In this document: piece after piece, positions 59,385-64,000 of the stretch | Layout: the number at the start of each line of letters is the position of its first letter | Position numbering within the stretch: position 1 is the stretch's first letter | Assembly (NCBI GenBank): GCA_030063045.1 | Contig: JAQSEB010000137.1 | Coordinates: forward strand, 310,001-374,000 | Direction of reading: 5' to 3' | From: Pratylenchus scribneri | Taxonomy: Eukaryota; Nematoda; Chromadorea; Rhabditida; Pratylenchidae | DNA length: 64,000 nucleotides | Position numbers and translations under genes: made by a program | Notes under the pieces: model-generated | Databases searched by the model: none | What the model was told of the DNA's origin: nothing | The model's input: only the letters and a program-made list of their open reading frames with translations

Positions 59385-62300
59385 TCAAAAATTATGGTAA
59401 ATAAAATTTGGCAGAAAAATGATGAAAAATTGAAGGCAAAAATTGATGATGAATTTTGGACCAGCGGCCGACGATTCGGGCCAAATATTTTGTTTATTTG
59501 AATCACTGCGAGAAATACTGCGCCGAATTTCTGAAATAATAAACATTTTGAAGGCAAATTTTGATGACATTTTTAGGATGATTTTTGTTGGATTTTGGGT
59601 AATTGTGAGGAAAAAGGAATAAAGTGCGTTAAATATTAATTAATTAAATAAGATTAATTCAAAACAGACCAATTTAACGTCATTATGGAAGGATTCTTTG
59701 TTAATACGTGCTCAAAATATTCAAATGTGTGGTTAATTTTAATTGTGTTTACAGTTAGTTTTTTGAATGTGCCATTTGATTGAAGGGACAATTCATTCAC
59801 AAATTCCCTCAGGGAAAAATCAAGTCAAAGTAAGAATATTTGATTTGTCTGCTGTATTTAGGATTTGTAAACTTATTCAACATTAAATGTTTTAGAGCCT
59901 TATTAGTAGATATGTCTCCTCCAAACTGCAAAATCTTTATGAACTACGTACGATAAAAAAGGGGTTAATTTAATTTCCCTTTGAAAGGGAATCTGTGAGG
60001 CAATTTCTACCCTTCAGAAGAACACCTTTGTCGGAAGCCAATTGTTTTCGTAGCCAAATTGATGAAGGTGTACTGGCCCTACTGTATGGATCTCGCCATT
60101 GCCATCGGCCAATGGCCTCCTCGATTCCACCATCCTCATCATCCGGAACAATGCCGGAGCCTGAAATGTATAATGAACAAAAATGGCACAACAAAAAGGG
60201 AAAGTGCAGAGTGGGAATTTTTGGTGAATTGTCGAAAAAAATGTCAAAATATTAATATGGCAATTTACCTTCATTTAAGGAATTCTGAAGGGATTCACCA
60301 TCAATTGGTGGAGTTTCTGTGGGAATAAAATGATGAGTGAATATTTTCATGTGATGCCCCTTAATTATGAAATTTTTAGAGAATGACAAAAGAAAATAAA
60401 TGATTTGATTTAACAAGAGAAAGGAATTGTGCTTCATTTTCCGGAAAGAATTCTGATTTTTTGTGTTTTCCGGAATGAATTCTGATTTTTTGTGTTTTCC
60501 GGAATGAATTCTGATTTTTTGTGTTTTCCGGAATGAATTCTGATTTTTTGTGTTTTCCGGAATGAATTCTGATTTTTTGTGTTTTCCGGAATGAATTCTG
60601 ATTTTTTGTGTTTTCCGGAATGAATTCTGATTTTTTGTGTTTTCCGGAATGAATTCTGATTTTTTGTGTTTTCCAGAATGAATTCTGATTTTTTGTGTTT
60701 TCCGGAATGAATTCTGATTTTTTGTGTTTTCCAGAATGAATTCTGATTTTTTGTGTTTTCCGGAATGAATTCTGATTTTTTGTGTTTTCCGGAATGAATT
60801 CTGATTTTTTGTGTTTTCCGGAATGAATTCTGATTTTTTGTGTTTTCCAGAATGAATTCTGATTTTTTGTGTTTTCCGGAAAGAATTCTGATTTTTTGTG
60901 TTTTCCAGAATGAATTCTGATTTTTTGTGTTTTCCAGAATGAATTCTGATTTTTTGTGTTTTCCAGAATGAATTCTGATTTTTTGTGTTTTCCGGAATGA
61001 ATTCCGATTTTTTGTGTTTTCCGGAAAGAATTCTGATTTTTTGTGTTTTCCGGAATGAATTCTGGTTTTTTGTGTTTTCCGGAAAGAATTCTGGTTTTTA
61101 TGTCAAAACAATTATAAAATATATTTCAGGAATCGGAAAACATTACTTAATACTTTCATTAAATCAAACAAATTCATTTTTCTTTTATCAATCGTTTATT
61201 TTTCCTCTTATTAGAAAAATTCCCCTCCTTCTAGCATTATTCTAAATTAATTTACCAATCAATCGAATTTCGCCAAAATGACTGCCATAATCGTTGGTGG
61301 CTACACAACGATAGATTCCGAATTCGCTGGACTGAATATTCCTAATCTCAAGCACATGGACTGATTTGTAGCGTTCCGAAACGGATTGTTCCTTAAATAA
61401 ACGAAAAAAAAAGTTTGAATATTATTTCAAATTTTTTAATATTTTTCTATTTTAATTTTTCCAAATTTATCTGTAAAATTACTGTTGAAAATTTTGCCGA
61501 ATCTTGCAATGGCTGCCCTTCGAAGAGCCAAACAATGTTTGGCCTAGGCCATGCCTCCACTGTGCATGCAATCCGTGTAATCAACGAATTCAAGGGTGCC
61601 TCCACCACCAAAGATTGAGGGACGACCACCGGCTCAACTGTCAAATTAAAAAAATTAAAAATAAATAAAATTTGAATGGCCCAACAAAGGACATGCAGCT
61701 TGATGGCCCACGATTCATCCGGTGGAATTCCATTTGAAGCCACACAAACATATTCGCTCATATGTTGTCGAGAAACCCGGTTTAAGGCCAAATCAGCTCC
61801 TTTATGAACACTGTCTGCTGTTTGGAAAGAAAATAGGAAGGAAATTAATAAATGTGTCAATGTCAACAATGCCTAAAAGGGCCTTTCTTATTCATCCTAC
61901 TGTACCTCTACCCCCATTTTTTGCCTAATCGCCCTGTCACCCTATCAATCAAATATTGCCCCAATCTACCTTTCTAAGTCCACCCTTTTTCTTTGCTTAC
62001 TATGGCTTTTATTCCTTCACATACAAATTTTTTGCACAATTATTAAAGAATAATTTAAATTTGATTCGCCTCTAATCCCTATCTCATTCATTGGGCCACT
62101 GGAATTTAGGCCTCTCGCGAATGTCCGGGTTGAGAGTCTAGGCCCAGCTCTCGCCCCAAACAACTTTAGCCTTAGAATATAATTAATAAAATGAGTTTTA
62201 TATTTTCCCATTCAAAATTCATTTTCAATTTCCTCCTCCTCACCTCCATATCCATCCGCTCCATTGTAGCGAATTATTTGACGATCTGCTCGCCTCCAAA

Positions 62301-63075
62301 CAATTGTGGGCGGTGGATTGCCCCGAGCATGGCACGACAATGTCACATTGTGCCCTTCGCGGACTTCGACGGCAGCCGGCGTTGAACTGCGCGAAATGGA
62401 CGGCGGAACTGGAAAAAACAATAATAAATATTTATGTGGCCATTTTTGTGGGTACTTTTCAACTCCAAATGGCCTGTTTTGGCCAACACCGGATTGGAGT
62501 TCAGCTGGCAAATGTAGCCTCCTGCATCTTCTTCCTTAAAATTAAAAGTTGGATGTTACAATGATTACAAAATATTTCATAAAATATTTGCCTAATGCTA
62601 AATTCTAATTCTTTTATTCATTTCTTGACTAATTAGGGCAAAAGTATTAAAAACAATGCCCCAACCAACTTGGACATCCTTTATCCTCAACACCCATTGG
62701 TCGCCGCTGCCCAATTTGGCCAACAATTCATATTTTTCTGGCCTTTTAAAAATGGACTCATCATAGGCAATTAACCGAGGCGGAATTCCATCACGGAAAA
62801 AGGCAACCTAAATGGAAAATGCACACGTGAATGAGAGAATTTTTTTGATCACGTAAAAAAGTTTCCAAAATATTTTAACAGAATTCCTTTTTGAATGTTT
62901 TTGTATGGATCAAATTTATACTAAATTTTTCCTAACAATTTCCAATTCCAACTTGCCTTATGCTTTCCCACATTTTCCACTCGACATTTGAACTCCACCA
63001 AATCGCCTCTCATTGCCGTCAAATTGTGCATTGATCCGTCCAAAATCCCCGGGAATCGACCGGATTTGAGACAAA
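59385..63075 (-). CDS. Three-Ig neuronal adhesion protein, lachesin/IgLON/RIG-5 type (5' end missing)
   Basis: Cell-surface adhesion protein of the nervous system. Exons on the minus strand: 63075-62957, 62807-62670, 62534-62456, 62408-62244, 61817-61686, 61637-61483, 61391-61256, 60316-60269, 60160-60011, 59530-59385; all phases agree for about 421 residues. Ig1: VEFKCRVENVGKHK, VAFFRDGIPPRLIAYDES, IKDVQEEDAGGYICQLN. Ig2: VREGHNVTLSCHARGNPPP, TIVWRRADRQIIRYNG, MSEYVCVASNGIPPDESW. Ig3: ITRIACTVEAWPRPNIVWL, SSEFGIYRCVATNDYGS. The last exon gives small residues (ESSAAG) followed by a hydrophobic tail (FIINFCLQFFIIFLPNFIY), a classic GPI signal. The intron after 62957 starts GCAAGT. The exon with the signal peptide was not found and may lie beyond the window. 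If the GPI exon is not spliced, an alternative end at 59970 is open. Confidence 0.88.
60437..61101 (+). repeat. Minisatellite family A, array A3 (Ig gene intron)
   Basis: About 23 copies of the 29-bp unit, GAATTCTGATTTTTTGTG followed by TTTTCC(G/A)GAAT, in intron 60317-61255. It is the most uniform A array, with a TTTTCCAGAAT subtype clustered in the right half. On the host strand it reads in the same direction as A2 does in dip-2. Confidence 0.97.
61856..62180 (-). repeat. Dispersed ~330-bp repeat, copy 8 (Ig gene intron)
   Basis: On the plus strand GTCAATGTCAACAATGCCTA, then CACCCTATCAATCAAATATT, ending CAACTTTAGCCTTAG. Sense to the Ig gene, in intron 61818-62243. Confidence 0.87.
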
Positions 63076-64000
63076 CTTAAAAATCAAATTCCAATTTTTG
63101 ATTGATTTTGATGCACTATTATCTATGGCATTTTAAATAATTGCCATGAAATAATAAAAAATTTCATTTTAGTGATTGAAAAATCAAAAATCTCTGACCA
63201 TTGAAAATATGGCAAAGCATTGAGGGGAATCCAAGGACCAAAGGCAGTGGATATGATGGGTTTGAGGGTGGACTCATTTTTACCCCTTTTTTTGTCCAAA
63301 AAGTGAGAGGAAAAGCGAAGTAGGGGAATATGGCCAAAAGAGGGAAAATGTGTTGGACATCTCTTCTTATGGCCATCCATCCATTCAGCTTCCACCCATT
63401 TTCTGCATAAAAGTCGAGTGAATGCGCGCAATTTAGGCTCACTTCTCTTTTTGCAGCCTATTTTCCCCTCCGGGAGCATTCCCTCTTGGGGCAGCTGTCA
63501 TTTCATTTCATTCACATTCACACGCAATTGTCCAATTTGCCCCCATATTTCCCCTATGGTGGCAGGTCAATGTGCCCTAAAATATGTGCCCATTTTCAAA
63601 GTCCAATTATCATCGTTTCCTTCCCGCATTTTCCCTTCTCAATTCTTCTTTTGGCCAATCAAAGACATCCATTCATCCACCCATCTATCTGTCAATGCCT
63701 GTGGGAATGTAAATTATCGCCACCCCGATGTTGACACTTTCCAACAACTTTGCCTTCACAAAATGGACAACTCCCTCCCCTACTCAACACGTCCATTTCC
63801 ATCTTTGCCTGCCAAGAAGCCATCCATCCATTTGGCCATTGGCCACTCCAAATTAGCAATCCTCTGAGACTATCCATGGGAATTTTTGTGGATTTTCTCA
63901 CCATTCTACACCCTTCCTTCTGGCACCCGTCGACAAAGTCAAAGCCAATTTAAAGTGAGGGAAATGGACACGGACATCATCCATCCATTGATGATGACCG
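63076..64000. other. Upstream of the Ig gene, no exon recognised
   Basis: I looked on the minus strand for a signal-peptide exon ending in phase 1 and found none I could support. It is probably intron. Confidence 0.4.

Overview
The window is nuclear DNA of a nematode. Genes are dense and on both strands, with many short exons, many 42-100 bp introns, likely trans-splice acceptors just ahead of start codons, and metazoan signalling genes closest in my reading to C. elegans csk-1, dip-2, dlc-1, npl-4, eva-1, unc-122/cof-2 and rig-5. Five introns begin with GCAAGT instead of GT (GC-AG introns), about 5 of the roughly 90 introns I could phase. A raised GC-AG fraction is a trait I associate with cyst nematodes (Globodera/Heterodera), so a plant-parasitic tylenchid is my best guess. 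This is inference, not proof.

Layout. 1-813: no gene. 814-1508: tandem array of a 29-bp minisatellite (family A). 2086-13752 (-): a Csk tyrosine kinase gene whose SH2-coding exon 2 is split by a 9.8-kb BEL/Pao-type LTR retroelement (3826-13634). The two LTRs are identical by eye and flanked by a 5-bp target duplication. 13910-14223 (-): a small one-pass membrane protein. 15351-31656 (+): a 27-exon DIP2 gene with a large alternative first exon at 22580. 32269-34352 (-): a MADF-BESS DNA-binding protein. 35992-36395 (+): dynein light chain LC8, followed by npl-4 (36686-38361, +), which looks like the second gene of an operon and carries a one-base frame break. 41496-47637 (+): a p130Cas-like scaffold without an SH3 domain. 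47987-54079 (-): an EVA-1-like receptor with two SUEL lectin domains. 55583-59028 (-): a colmedin/gliomedin (type II membrane protein with collagen and olfactomedin domains). 59385-63075 (-, 5' end missing): a three-Ig, probably GPI-anchored neuronal adhesion protein of the lachesin/I-gLON/RIG-5 type.

Three repeat systems fill the introns. Family A (29 bp) and family B (about 24 bp) minisatellites form arrays inside introns of dip-2, MADF-BESS, the Cas-like gene, eva-1 and the Ig gene. A dispersed element of about 330 bp occurs eight times, always in an intron and always in the sense orientation of its host gene.

How the genes fit: csk and the Cas-like scaffold belong to Src-family/adhesion signalling. 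eva-1, the colmedin and the Ig gene lie in a row on one strand and all encode cell-surface proteins of the kind used in axon guidance and neuromuscular adhesion. dlc-1 and npl-4 are housekeeping (dynein light chain; p97/Cdc48 cofactor).
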